Translations under genes and position numbers: made by a program
Assembly (NCBI RefSeq): GCF_000374305.1
Contig: NZ_KB894095.1
Span: 496,001-560,000, forward strand
DNA length: 64,000 bases
Source: Actinomadura flavalba DSM 45200
GTDB lineage: Bacteria > Actinomycetota > Actinomycetes > Streptosporangiales > Streptosporangiaceae
Direction: 5' to 3'
The notes under the pieces: model-generated
What the model was told of the DNA's origin: nothing
The model's input: the letters and a program-made list of their open reading frames with translations, nothing else
Databases searched by the model: none
Shown: positions 27,283 through 36,164 of the stretch, one piece after another
Layout of the letters: every line of letters begins with the position of its first letter
How positions within the stretch are numbered: position 1 is the first letter of the stretch

Positions 27283-27972
27283 GTGCGGCAGGAGCGCGAG
27301 CCGGGCACGCTGCCGCTGTTCGCGATCGCGCTGTTCGCGCTGGCCGGGATCACCTACGCCACCTTCGTCCTCGAACACCGGTTCAGCCCTGACCTCGACC
27401 GCATCAACGGCTACGTCAGCGAACTGTCCGCCGTGTCGCAGCCGTTCCACACCCTGTACAGCGCGGGCGACCTCGTCACCGGCGTCCTGGTCCTGATCGC
27501 CGCCGCGACCGCGCTGCTGACGCTGCGCCGCCGCCCGCTCGCCGTCGCGGGCTGGATCTTCCTCATGCTGTTCGGCGTCGGCGCCATCGGCGACGCGCTG
27601 TTCCCACTCGACTGCGCGCCCAGCCTGGAGACGTGGTGCGCGCTGCGCGAGCGCGCCGAGCAGGTGTCGTTCTCGCACCAGTTCCACGCGGTGACGAGTT
27701 CGCTCGTCATCGTCTTCGGCATCCTGGCGCTGTTCACGCTGTCGCTGGCGGCCCGCCGGTACGGGTGGTGGCCGACGCTGGCGCGGTGGGGGTGGCGGCT
27801 GGCCGTCGCCGAGGCCGTCGCGGGCACGTGCACGATCGTCGCGATGGTCATCGGGCGGTGGCTCGGCGTCATCCAGCGCGTGCAGATCACGATCCTGTGC
27901 GCGGCGCTGCTCGTCGTCGCCTGGACGCTCTTCCGCGACTGGCGCGCCGCCCGGCGGGAGCCCGCGTCGTGA
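27283..27972 (+). CDS. DUF998 family membrane protein
   Basis: 229 residues from GTG 27283, with about six hydrophobic segments; Y-V-S-E-L-S-A and G-A-I-G-D-A-L-F-P-L-D-C fit DUF998. The frame opens at 27172, but the extra 37 residues are charged and unlike the family. The stop overlaps GTG 27969 of the hydrolase, so the two are translationally coupled. Function unknown. Confidence 0.8.
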   Translation: MRQEREPGTLPLFAIALFALAGITYATFVLEHRFSPDLDRINGYVSELSAVSQPFHTLYSAGDLVTGVLVLIAAATALLTLRRRPLAVAGWIFLMLFGVGAIGDALFPLDCAPSLETWCALRERAEQVSFSHQFHAVTSSLVIVFGILALFTLSLAARRYGWWPTLARWGWRLAVAEAVAGTCTIVAMVIGRWLGVIQRVQITILCAALLVVAWTLFRDWRAARREPAS

Positions 27973-28787
27973 TCGCCCTGGCGGCGGGCGAGCGCGTCAC
28001 CGTCCGGGAGTCCGGCCCGGCGGACGGGCCGCCGGTGCTCGTGCTGTCCGGACTCGGCGGCGCCTGGTTCGACTGGGGCGACGTCGTCGCGGCGCTGCCC
28101 GCGCACCGCGTGACCGTGTTCGACCGGCCCGGGGCGGGGACGAGCCCGGCGGCGCGGCGCCCGCCGAGCCTGCGCCGCGACGCCGCGATCCTCGCCGCGC
28201 TCGCCCGCCGCGCGGGACGGCCGGTGACGGTCGTGGCGCACTCGATGGGCGCGTTCGCCGCCGAGGCGTTCGCCCGGCTCCATCCCGATCTGGTGGCGGG
28301 CGTCGTCCTGGTGGACGGCAGCCACGAGTTCGGCGACGTCCACGCGCACCGGCTGTCGGCCGGGATCGCGCCGCTCGCCCGCGCCGCCGGGACGGCCCTG
28401 GCCGCGACCGGCGTCCCGTGGCTGCTGGCGCCCGCCGCGCGGAACCTGCTGCTGCGGCTCACCGCGCGGCGCGTCGTGGCCGTGCCGCCCGCGCCGGTCC
28501 GCGCCGTCTACGGACGCGGCGTCGTGCTCGGCACGATCGTCACCGAGTGGTCGGCCTACCGTGAGATGGCCGCCGACCTGGCGGCGCTGCGCGAGCGGCG
28601 GCCGTTCCCGCCCGTCCCGCTCGTCGTGCTGACGGCGCCGTGGGGGCCGCGCTGGGAGGAGGGGCACCGGCGCATCGCGGCGTTCAGCCCGCGCGGACGG
28701 CACGTCGCGCTGTCCGGCACCCGGCACATGATCATGTTCGACCGTCCGGACGCCGTGGCGGACGCGGTCCGGGAGGTCGCCCGATGA
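27969..28787 (+). CDS. Alpha/beta hydrolase
   Basis: 272 residues. Nucleophile elbow A-H-S-M-G (Ser in G/A-x-S-x-G), oxyanion region L-S-G-L-G-G, a late His in S-G-T-R-H-M-I-M-F-D-R-P. Probably cytoplasmic; substrate unknown. GTG start within the DUF998 stop, and its own stop overlaps ATG 28784 of the lipoprotein, giving a three-gene coupled set. Confidence 0.85.
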   Translation: MIALAAGERVTVRESGPADGPPVLVLSGLGGAWFDWGDVVAALPAHRVTVFDRPGAGTSPAARRPPSLRRDAAILAALARRAGRPVTVVAHSMGAFAAEAFARLHPDLVAGVVLVDGSHEFGDVHAHRLSAGIAPLARAAGTALAATGVPWLLAPAARNLLLRLTARRVVAVPPAPVRAVYGRGVVLGTIVTEWSAYREMAADLAALRERRPFPPVPLVVLTAPWGPRWEEGHRRIAAFSPRGRHVALSGTRHMIMFDRPDAVADAVREVAR

Positions 28788-29146
28788 GACGCACGGCCGC
28801 CGTCCTGCTCGCCGTCGCCCTGGTCGTGCCGTTGGGCGGGTGCCGCGTCATGCAGCGCATCTCCGAGGGCGCCTACCGCACCGCCGTCACCGACGGCGCC
28901 ACCGTCGAGCTGGCCGCGCGCGGCGTCCACCTGGAGCACCGGCCCGAGTGCGCGTTCCCGCGCGAGGCTGGGCCGGACACGCTCACGATCCGCTGCACCG
29001 GCTCCACGGTCGCCGGGGCGCCCGTCGAAGTGTCCGGCGTCGCCCGCGACGTCCGTTCCGCGAGGCCGCGCGAGCAGTACGTCGTGACGGTCGCCGGGGA
29101 GACGGTGCTGCGCGCGTCGTGCCTGGGCCCCGGCTGCGGTTCCTGA
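28784..29146 (+). CDS. Small lipoprotein, DUF4333-like
   Basis: 120 residues. Signal peptide with lipobox L-G-G-C (Cys20), then an extracytoplasmic domain with Cys at the P-E-C, I-R-C-T-G and S-C-L-G-P-G-C positions. It shares this cysteine layout and the C-L-G-P-x-C ending with the next gene product, so they are tandem paralogues. Resemblance to DUF4333 secreted proteins is loose. Coupled by ATGA to the hydrolase gene. Confidence 0.7.
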   Translation: MRRTAAVLLAVALVVPLGGCRVMQRISEGAYRTAVTDGATVELAARGVHLEHRPECAFPREAGPDTLTIRCTGSTVAGAPVEVSGVARDVRSARPREQYVVTVAGETVLRASCLGPGCGS

Positions 29147-29202
29147 TCATGTAAGGAGTCCGCAAAAACCGGCGCGTCCGTGCTTGCCCGCGCCGCCGTC
29201 CG

Positions 29203-29616
29203 GTGACGACACGGAGTGTGAAGATCACGCGCGTACAAGCCCTGGTCCTCGGCGTCGCCGCCCTCGCCGTGCTCGGCGTCGTCGCCCTGCTCTACGTCAC
29301 CGTGCTGGCGCCCGCCGAGCTGCGCTATCCGACGCAGGCCAAGCTGCGCGCGGGCCTGCCCGCCGCCGCCGAGGCCGAGCTGAAACAGCGCGGCGTCGCG
29401 CTGGAGGGCGCCGTCACCTGCAAGGACCTGCCGGGCTGGAACAAGGTGCGGATGCGCGCCACGTGCGCGGGCACCACCGCCGACAAGAAGCCGGTCCAGG
29501 TGATCGGCACCGGCGACGACGAGTCCCGCGAGCACGCCTTCACGATCCTCGTGGACGGCGCGCCGGTCGTGGAGAACGCCGGCTGCCTCGGCCCGCGCTG
29601 CGCGGCAGGCCGGTAA
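29203..29616 (+). CDS. Membrane-anchored paralogue of the upstream lipoprotein
   Basis: 137 residues from GTG 29203 (a GTG at 29218 is also possible). One N-terminal membrane segment (about 12-32) rather than a lipobox, then the same domain as the gene before it: R-G-V-A-L-E, V-T-C, A-T-C-A-G, P-V-Q-V-x-G and the C-L-G-P-R-C end. Probably extracytoplasmic, function unknown. Separated from its paralogue by 56 bases. Confidence 0.68.
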   Translation: MTTRSVKITRVQALVLGVAALAVLGVVALLYVTVLAPAELRYPTQAKLRAGLPAAAEAELKQRGVALEGAVTCKDLPGWNKVRMRATCAGTTADKKPVQVIGTGDDESREHAFTILVDGAPVVENAGCLGPRCAAGR

Positions 29617-29695
29617 GGGGCAGGACGCCCGACGTCCTACCATGCGGGGAGCGGCGGCACGGCGCCGTCCGCACCCCACCCCACCTGGAGCCGCC

Positions 29696-30784
29696 ATGGC
29701 CACGGCGGGCGACTCCGCGCGCCCGGCACCGATCGCGGTCGACACGATGGGCGGCGACCACGCGCCCGGGGAGATCGTCGCCGGGGCCGTGGACGCGGTG
29801 CGGCAGCACGGGACGCGGCTCGTCCTCGTCGGGCGGGCGCCGGTGATCCGCGCCGAGCTGGACCGGCACGGCATCGCCGGTGAGATCCCGATCGTGCACG
29901 CCGACGAGGCGCTCGACATGGGCGAGGGCGCGCTGGCGAGCTGGCGCAAACCGCGCTCGTCGGTGGCGATCGCGTGCCATCTGATCCGGCAGGGACGCGC
30001 GTCGGCGCTGGTGTCGGCGGGCAGCACGGCGGGCGTCGTGGCGACGTCGCGGCTGCGGCTCAAGGGCCAGGCGGGGGTGCTGCGGCCCGCCATCGCGGTG
30101 ACGCTGCCGACGCTGCCGCGCCCGACGATCCTGCTGGACGCGGGCGCCACCGCCGACGTCAAGCCCGAGACGCTGCTCCAGTTCGCCGCACTCGGCACCG
30201 CGTTCGCGCGCATCCGGCTCGGCGTCGAACGGCCGCGCGTCGGGCTGCTGTCGATCGGCGGCGAACCCGGCAAGGGCGACAAGCTGACGCGCCGCGCGCA
30301 CGAGCTGCTGGCGGGCGGCCACCACGACGTCGAGTTCGCCGGGAACGTCGAGGGCCACGACCTGCTGACCGGCGTCGTGGACGTCGTCGTCACCGACGGA
30401 TTCACCGGCAACGTGGCCCTGAAGACGATGGAGGGGACGATCAAGGTGGCCTTCGCGGAGCTGCGGTCGGCGCTGACCGCCACCCGCACCGCCCGGATGG
30501 GCGCGGCCCTGCAACGCCGCCGCATCGAGCACCTCAAGGCCCGCTTCGACCCCGACACCTACGGCGGCGGTGTGCTGCTCGGCCTGAACGGCACCGTCGT
30601 CATCGCGCACGGCGCGTCCCGCGCCCGGGCGGTCGCGTCGGCGTGCGTGCTCGCCGCCGACCTGGCCGAGGGCCGGATCACCGATGGCGTCCGCGAGCAG
30701 ATCGCGGCGACGCGCACGTCCCGGTTCGGGCGGCGCGGCGGCGACCGGCCCGCCGAGGAACCGCCGGAGGAGAACGCCGAGTGA
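29696..30784 (+). CDS. plsX: PlsX-like phosphate acyltransferase
   Basis: 362 residues. PlsX converts acyl-ACP and phosphate to acyl-phosphate for phospholipid synthesis. Conserved D-T-M-G-G-D-H-A-P near the start, G-E-P-G-K-G-D, and D-G-F-T-G-N-V-A-L-K-T-M-E-G. The usual S-A-G-N-T-G-A motif reads S-A-G-S-T-A-G here. It is not next to rpmF, acpP or fab genes, so it may be a second copy. ATG 29696 follows TGGAGCC; TACCAT at 29638-29643 may be its -10 box. Confidence 0.83.
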   Translation: MATAGDSARPAPIAVDTMGGDHAPGEIVAGAVDAVRQHGTRLVLVGRAPVIRAELDRHGIAGEIPIVHADEALDMGEGALASWRKPRSSVAIACHLIRQGRASALVSAGSTAGVVATSRLRLKGQAGVLRPAIAVTLPTLPRPTILLDAGATADVKPETLLQFAALGTAFARIRLGVERPRVGLLSIGGEPGKGDKLTRRAHELLAGGHHDVEFAGNVEGHDLLTGVVDVVVTDGFTGNVALKTMEGTIKVAFAELRSALTATRTARMGAALQRRRIEHLKARFDPDTYGGGVLLGLNGTVVIAHGASRARAVASACVLAADLAEGRITDGVREQIAATRTSRFGRRGGDRPAEEPPEENAE

Positions 30785-30851
30785 GATCGGGAACCGCGCC
30801 GTGCCGCCGGCCGTTGATCTCCCGGAACGTCGGAGCGCATCGGGGGCGAGG

Positions 30852-33215
30852 GTGACGGAGGTGCGGGCCGGGCTGACGGCCGCGCAGGTGCGCGAGCAGG
30901 TGGCGGCGGGGCACACGAACGACGTGCCGCGCCGGTCCAGCCGGTCGGTCGGGGAGATCGTCCGGGCCAACGTGCTGACCCGGTTCAACGCGCTGATCGG
31001 CACATTGTTCGTCCTCGTGATGATCTTCGGGGCGTGGCAGGACGGGCTGTTCGGCGGCATCATCGTGGCGAACTCGCTGATCGGCATCGTGCAGGAGGTC
31101 CGCGCCAAGCGCACGCTCGACCGGCTCGCCGTCGTCGGGGAGACGCCGGTGCGGGTCCGGCGCGGCGGCGAGGTGTCGCAGGTCCCCCAGCAGGACGTCG
31201 TGCTCGGTGATCTCATCGTGCTCGGCAACGGCGACCGCATCCCCGTGGACGGCACGGTCGCTGACGCGGCCGGGCTGGAGGTCGACGAGTCGCTGCTGAC
31301 CGGCGAGGCCGACCCCGTCCACAAGCAGCCGGGTGACACCGTGCAGTCGGGCAGCTTCGTCGTCGCCGGGACGGGCGCGTTCACCGCGACGAAGGTGGGC
31401 CGCGAGGCGTACGCGGCGCAGCTCGTCGAGGAGGCCAGCAAGTTCTCGCTGGCGCACTCGGAGCTGATGTCGGGCATCAACCGGTTCCTCAAGTACGTGA
31501 CGTGGCTGATCGTCCCGACGGCCGTGCTGCTGTTCGTCAGCCAGTTCACCTCGGCGGGCAGCGTCCCGGAGGCCGTCGTCGGCGCGGTCGCGGGCGTCGT
31601 CACGATGATCCCCGAGGGCCTGGTGCTGATGACGAGCATCGCGTTCGCGGTCGGCGTCGTGCGGCTCGGGCGGCGGCAGTGCCTGGTGCAGGAGCTGCCC
31701 GCGATCGAGGGGCTGGCGCGGGTCGACGTGCTCTGCGTCGACAAGACGGGCACGCTCACCGAACCCGGCATGGACTTCGACCGGTTCGTCCCGCTCGATC
31801 CCGCCCTGCCGGGGCGTGCGGCCCTCGCCGCGCTCGCCGCCCGCGACCCCGACCCCAACCCGACCATGACGGCCGTCCGCGACGGCTTCGACGAGCCCGA
31901 CCCCGGCTGGGCGCTCACCGAGGCCGTCCCGTTCTCGTCGGCCCGCAAGTGGAGCGGCGGCGCGTTCGACGGCGGGCACGGCTGCTGGGTCGTCGGCGCC
32001 GCCGACGTGCTGCTCGCCCCCGGCGACCCCGCGCGAACGCAGGCCGAGGAGCTGGGCGCGTCCGGGCTGCGCGTGCTGACGCTGGCCCGCGTCCCGGACG
32101 GCTCGTTCACCGACCCCGACAAGCTCGACGTCGCCGCGCGCGCCGAGCCCGCCGCGCTCGTCGTCCTGCGGCAGCGCGTCCGCGCCGACGCCGCCGCGAC
32201 GCTGCGGTACTTCGCCGAGCAGGACGTCGCCGTCAAGGTCATCTCCGGCGACAACCCCGTCTCGGTCGGCGCCATCGCCCGCGAACTCGACCTTCCCGGC
32301 GCCGACCGTCCGCTCGACGCCCGCACCCTCCCCGCCGACCCCGACGCCATGGGCGACGTCCTCGAAGACCACTCGGTGTTCGGGCGCGTCACGCCGCAGC
32401 AGAAGCGCGCCATGGTCAAGGCGCTCCAGGCGCGCGGCCACACCGTCGCGATGACCGGCGACGGCGTCAACGACGTGCTCGCCCTCAAGGACGCCGACCT
32501 CGGCGTCGCCATGGGGTCGGGCAGCGGCGCCACCCGCGCCGTCGCGCAGGTCGTGCTGCTCGACAACCGGTTCGCGACGCTGCCGCACGTCGTCGGTGAG
32601 GGACGGCGCGTGCTCGGCAACATCGAGCGCGTCGCCAACCTGTTCCTCACCAAGACCGTCTACTCGATCCTGCTGGCCGTGCTCGTCGGGCTGCTCGGCG
32701 TCCGGTTCCCGTTCCTGCCCCGGCACATCACGCTGATCAGCACGCTGACGATCGGCGTCCCGGCGTTCTTCCTCGCGCTCGCGCCCAACCTGGAGCGGGC
32801 GCGGGCCGGGTTCGTGCCGCGCGTGCTGCGGTTCGCCGTCCCGGCCGGGCTCGCGTGCGGGATCGCGACGTTCGCCGGGTACTACCTGGCCCTGGAGGAC
32901 GGCTCCACCGGCTTCGCCGAGGACAGTTCCACCGCCACCCTCGCCCTGTTCGGGCTCGCGCTGTTCGTGCTGCTGATCATCGCGCGGCCGTGGACGTGGT
33001 GGCGGCTCGGGCTCGTCGCCGCGATGGGCACGGCGTTCGCGGTCGTCCTCGCCGTCCCCGGGTTGCGGCGCTTCTTCGCGCTCCAGCCCGACAACCTCTA
33101 CAACGACGGCGTCGCGCTCGCCATCGCGGCGGGCGCCGCCGCGCTGCTGCTGCTCGCGCTGCGCCGCGACCGCTGGACCGGGCGGGCCCGCGATGGGAAA
33201 ACCATGACCGGATAG
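30852..33215 (+). CDS. ctpE: CtpE-type cation (calcium) P-type ATPase
   Basis: 787 residues. Close in layout and motif wording to mycobacterial CtpE, a calcium-uptake P-ATPase linked to cell-surface integrity. Motifs: E-V-D-E-S-L-L-T-G-E-A-D-P, M-I-P-E-G-L-V-L-M-T-S, the phosphorylation site D-K-T-G-T-L-T, and M-T-G-D-G-V-N-D. No N-terminal metal-binding domain. GTG 30852 fits the family N terminus (L-T-A-A-Q-V-R-E-Q). It lies 67 bases after plsX. Confidence 0.9.
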   Translation: MTEVRAGLTAAQVREQVAAGHTNDVPRRSSRSVGEIVRANVLTRFNALIGTLFVLVMIFGAWQDGLFGGIIVANSLIGIVQEVRAKRTLDRLAVVGETPVRVRRGGEVSQVPQQDVVLGDLIVLGNGDRIPVDGTVADAAGLEVDESLLTGEADPVHKQPGDTVQSGSFVVAGTGAFTATKVGREAYAAQLVEEASKFSLAHSELMSGINRFLKYVTWLIVPTAVLLFVSQFTSAGSVPEAVVGAVAGVVTMIPEGLVLMTSIAFAVGVVRLGRRQCLVQELPAIEGLARVDVLCVDKTGTLTEPGMDFDRFVPLDPALPGRAALAALAARDPDPNPTMTAVRDGFDEPDPGWALTEAVPFSSARKWSGGAFDGGHGCWVVGAADVLLAPGDPARTQAEELGASGLRVLTLARVPDGSFTDPDKLDVAARAEPAALVVLRQRVRADAAATLRYFAEQDVAVKVISGDNPVSVGAIARELDLPGADRPLDARTLPADPDAMGDVLEDHSVFGRVTPQQKRAMVKALQARGHTVAMTGDGVNDVLALKDADLGVAMGSGSGATRAVAQVVLLDNRFATLPHVVGEGRRVLGNIERVANLFLTKTVYSILLAVLVGLLGVRFPFLPRHITLISTLTIGVPAFFLALAPNLERARAGFVPRVLRFAVPAGLACGIATFAGYYLALEDGSTGFAEDSSTATLALFGLALFVLLIIARPWTWWRLGLVAAMGTAFAVVLAVPGLRRFFALQPDNLYNDGVALAIAAGAAALLLLALRRDRWTGRARDGKTMTG

Positions 33216-33230
33216 GGGTGGCCGCGCCGC

Positions 33231-33236
33231 TAGCCT
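33231..33236 (+). promoter_or_regulatory. Leaderless-type -10 box for argS
   Basis: TAGCCT ends 6 bases before ATG 33243. Confidence 0.5.
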
Positions 33237-33242
33237 TGTCCC

Positions 33243-35006
33243 ATGTCCGATCCGCAGTTCGTTCTCGCCGCCCGTGTGCAGGCCGCGCTCGCCGCCGCCT
33301 TCGGGCCGTCATACGCGGACAGTGACCCGGTGATCCGGCCGTCGCAGTTCGCCGACCTCCAGGCCAACGTGGCGCTGCCGCTGGCCAAGAAGCTCCAGGC
33401 GGAGCGAGGCGAGAAGCAGAACCCGCGCGCGGTCGCGCAGGAGATCGTCGACCACCTCGAAGTGTCCGATCTGGTGGCGAACGTCGAGATCAGCGGGCCG
33501 GGGTTCATCAACCTGACGCTGAGCGACGCGTGGATCGCCGGGGAGGCGCAGGGCGTCCTGGCCGACGCGCGGCTCGGCGTGCCCCGCAGCGGGGCGCCGC
33601 AGCGGGTCGTCGTGGAGTACTCCTCGCCCAACGTGGCCAAGGAGATGCACGTCGGGCACCTGCGCACCACGATCGTCGGTGACTCCATCGCCCGCATCCT
33701 CGACTTCCTCGGCCACGACGTCATCCGTGACAACCACGTCGGTGACTGGGGCACCCCGTTCGGGATGCTCATCGAGCACCTGCTCGACGTCGGCGTCGAC
33801 GCCGCCGAGCGGGACGACTCGTCGGTGTCCGACCTGACCGCCTTCTATCAGGCGGCCCGCGCCAAGTTCGACAGCGAGCCCGCGTTCGCCGGCCGGGCGC
33901 GGCGCCGGGTCGTGGCGCTCCAGGCGGGCGACGCCGAGACGATGCGGCTCTGGCAGATCCTCGTGGACGTGTCCACCCGGTACTTCAACACCGTGTACGA
34001 ACGGCTCGGGGTGACGCTCACCGACGCCGACATCAAGGGCGAGAGCTTCTACAACGACGCGCTCGCGCCGACCGTCGCGGAACTGGAGGCCAAGGGCATC
34101 GCGGTCGTCAGCGAGGGCGCGCTGTGCGCGTTCCCGCCCGGATTCACCGGCCGCGAGGGCGAGCCGCTGCCGGTGATCATCCGCAAGAGCGACGGCGGCT
34201 ACAACTACTCCACCACCGACCTCGCGACGATCCGGTACCGGGTCGACACCGAGGACGTCCAGCGGATGATCTATGTGGTCGGCGCGCCGCAGGCGCTGCA
34301 CTTCCAGATGGTGTTCGCCGTTTCCCGGATGGCGGGCTGGCTCGGTGACGAGGTGCGGGCCGAGCACGCGCAGATCGGCAACGTCCTCGGCGTCGACGGC
34401 AAGATCCTGCGCACCCGGGCGGGCGGCACCGTCAAGCTCGCGGAGCTCTTGGACGAGGCCGTCGAGCGCGCCGGCCGCGCCTACGACGAGCACGCCCGCG
34501 ACGACACCATCGACGGCGCCGAGCGCGCCGACATCGTGGAGAAGGTCGGCATCGGCGCGGTGAAGTACGCCGACCTGTCGGTCTCGCGCGACTCGGAGTA
34601 CATCTTCGACCTCGACCGGATGACGTCGTTCAAGGGCAACACCGGCCCGTACCTCCAGTACGCGACCGTCCGGATCAGGTCGATCTTCCGGAAGGGCGGC
34701 GTCTCCCCCGACGACGCCCTGGGGCCCATCCTCGTCGCGCACGAGGCCGAACGCGCCCTGGCGCTGCGGCTGCTGACGTTCGGCACCGTCCTGGAACAGG
34801 CCGCCGAGACGGCCGAGCCGCACCGGCTGGCGAACTACGTGTTCGAGCTGGCGCAGGACTACACGACGTTCTTCGAGAACTGCCCGGTCCTGAAGGCCCC
34901 GGACGAGACGACGAAGCAGTCCCGCCTGGCCCTGTGCGCAGCGACACTACGCACCCTGTCCACGGGCCTGGACCTGCTCGGGGTACCGACACCCGAACGC
35001 ATGTGA
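33243..35006 (+). CDS. argS: Arginyl-tRNA synthetase
   Basis: 587 residues, class I. The HIGH-type motif is H-V-G-H-L in P-N-V-A-K-E-M-H-V-G-H-L-R, preceded by the N-terminal Add-1 tRNA-binding domain, and followed by a DALR anticodon-binding domain at the C terminus. A canonical KMSK is not obvious, as in many ArgRS. Leaderless promoter and a strong terminator frame it as a single-gene unit. Confidence 0.95.
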   Translation: MSDPQFVLAARVQAALAAAFGPSYADSDPVIRPSQFADLQANVALPLAKKLQAERGEKQNPRAVAQEIVDHLEVSDLVANVEISGPGFINLTLSDAWIAGEAQGVLADARLGVPRSGAPQRVVVEYSSPNVAKEMHVGHLRTTIVGDSIARILDFLGHDVIRDNHVGDWGTPFGMLIEHLLDVGVDAAERDDSSVSDLTAFYQAARAKFDSEPAFAGRARRRVVALQAGDAETMRLWQILVDVSTRYFNTVYERLGVTLTDADIKGESFYNDALAPTVAELEAKGIAVVSEGALCAFPPGFTGREGEPLPVIIRKSDGGYNYSTTDLATIRYRVDTEDVQRMIYVVGAPQALHFQMVFAVSRMAGWLGDEVRAEHAQIGNVLGVDGKILRTRAGGTVKLAELLDEAVERAGRAYDEHARDDTIDGAERADIVEKVGIGAVKYADLSVSRDSEYIFDLDRMTSFKGNTGPYLQYATVRIRSIFRKGGVSPDDALGPILVAHEAERALALRLLTFGTVLEQAAETAEPHRLANYVFELAQDYTTFFENCPVLKAPDETTKQSRLALCAATLRTLSTGLDLLGVPTPERM

Positions 35007-35010
35007 TGGA

Positions 35011-35051
35011 CCCCTGGCCCGCGCTTCCCCCTCCAGAGCGCGGGCCAGGGG
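35011..35051 (+). terminator. Terminator of argS
   Basis: CCCCTGGCCCGCGCT and AGCGCGGGCCAGGGG form a perfect 15-bp stem with an 11-base loop, 4 bases after the stop, followed by GCCGTTT. Confidence 0.85.
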
Positions 35052-35103
35052 CCGTTTCGAGGGGTTCGGGACGCCGGGGGGTGGTGCGTTCCGTGGCCCC
35101 GTC

Positions 35104-35421
35104 TCAGAGGCGTGCTGTGCCGAGGCGTTCGGACAGGGCGTCCGCGACCTCGCCCGGATCACCGCACGAGCACAGTTCCTCCATGTCACGGCTGAGCACG
35201 ACGGCATGTCCGCCGATGACGACGGCGGTCACGCCGTAACCGATGGACCTCTCACCGCGTGTGGTGGGAGTGATCCACAGGGTCGGCACCGCCGAGGCCG
35301 CCATTGAGCATGACCAGCCACGGGCCGTCATTTCCCGGGCCAGGGTGCGGAGGTAGGACGCGGCCGCCGCACGGCGACGCACCCAGACGAACCAGGCCAC
35401 CAGCGCCCTGAAACCGGTCAC
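35104..35421 (-). CDS. Hypothetical protein downstream of an HTH gene
   Basis: 105 residues from GTG 35421, not recognised. A basic N-terminal stretch and a central strand-rich part (P-T-L-W-I-T-P, Y-G-V-T-A-V-V-I) are followed by an acidic tail. The GTG overlaps the HTH gene's TGA, so the two are coupled; three minus-strand genes (ATPase, HTH, this) form one operon. Confidence 0.6.
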   Translation of the reverse strand: MTGFRALVAWFVWVRRRAAAASYLRTLAREMTARGWSCSMAASAVPTLWITPTTRGERSIGYGVTAVVIGGHAVVLSRDMEELCSCGDPGEVADALSERLGTARL

Positions 35422-35609
35422 ACCTGGTCTCCGTTGCTTCCCCGGTACAACCGCATCACCTCGGCGCGGTCGAACCGCAGGTGCCCCGACGGCGTCGTCC
35501 CCGCCGCCAACAACCCCCTCCGCGTCCACCGCACCACCGTGTACGAGGTCACACCGAACAACCGCGCGACCTCTTTCGTCTTCATCATCTGCACCGAATC
35601 GCCGCCCAC
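35418..35609 (-). CDS. Small MerR/excisionase-type HTH protein (BldC-like)
   Basis: 63 residues. A winged HTH with T-K-E-V-A-R-L-F-G-V-T-S-Y-T-V-V-R-W-T-R and S-G-H-L-R-F, close in pattern to BldC-type and excisionase-type DNA-binding proteins. It overlaps the ATPase gene's 3' end by 25 bases, and the next gene's start. A local regulator of the island is likely. Confidence 0.75.
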   Translation of the reverse strand: MGGDSVQMMKTKEVARLFGVTSYTVVRWTRRGLLAAGTTPSGHLRFDRAEVMRLYRGSNGDQV

Positions 35610-36004
35610 GTCACCTTTCCCTTGTCATCCGCGAGGCACTGCCAGCCCCACAAACCGCCCGTAAGACTGTCCACGATGAACAACCCCCGACCGGACTCCC
35701 GAACAAAATCCGGCTCCCCAATCCGAGGCGGATAAGCCGAATCGGAATCCCACACCTCCACCACCGCACCCACATCACACCGGTACAACCGCAACACAAC
35801 GCCCCACGACCCGGCCACATGCGCAACCGCGTTCGTGACCAGTTCGGATGCGACCAGCCGCACGTCCTCGATCACTCCGGCGGGAAAGCCCTCCGCATCC
35901 GCCCACTGCCCGGCCAGATCACGCGCCTCCCCCACCCACGCGGCACCCGCACCCGTTCCACCACACGGCGGTCTGTGCTCGGTGATACCGGAAGTGATCA
36001 TCAT
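35585..36004 (-). CDS. RsbW-like ATP-binding protein (anti-sigma type)
   Basis: 139 residues. A GHKL/HATPase_c_2 fold with N-box E-L-V-T-N-A-V-A-H, a D-S-D region and G-R-G-L-F-I-V-D-S-L. Such stand-alone ATPases act as anti-sigma kinases or co-regulators and are frequent beside XRE/DUF397 genes in actinomycetes. It is divergent from the XRE gene at 36165. Confidence 0.85.
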   Translation of the reverse strand: MMITSGITEHRPPCGGTGAGAAWVGEARDLAGQWADAEGFPAGVIEDVRLVASELVTNAVAHVAGSWGVVLRLYRCDVGAVVEVWDSDSAYPPRIGEPDFVRESGRGLFIVDSLTGGLWGWQCLADDKGKVTWAAIRCR

Positions 36005-36042
36005 GCGGCCCTTCTCGTGTTCGATCGCACTCCGCGTTCATG

Positions 36043-36118
36043 GTGACGTCACGTTTTCTTGGTATTACTTGTAGCGACGTGGCACACTCATTGCCAGTTG
36101 ATGCAGCGATGTGTCACG
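36043..36118. promoter_or_regulatory. Divergent regulatory region with inverted repeats
   Basis: In the 160-base gap between the ATPase and XRE genes: a perfect palindrome GTGACGTCAC (36043-36052) and an imperfect inverted repeat CGTGGCACA (36078-36086) / TGTGTCACG (36110-36118). A similar GGCACAC...GTCACA sequence precedes the peptide gene near 39320. Candidate operators for the local XRE or HTH proteins. Confidence 0.35.
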
Positions 36119-36164
36119 AAGGGCCTAGTCGATCTACGCCCATGCCCACCGAAGGGTAGAAGCA

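Noticed and set aside
29696..30784. plsX as part of a fatty-acid synthesis operon
   Set aside because: No rpmF, acpP or fab genes lie nearby; the neighbours are envelope proteins and ctpE.
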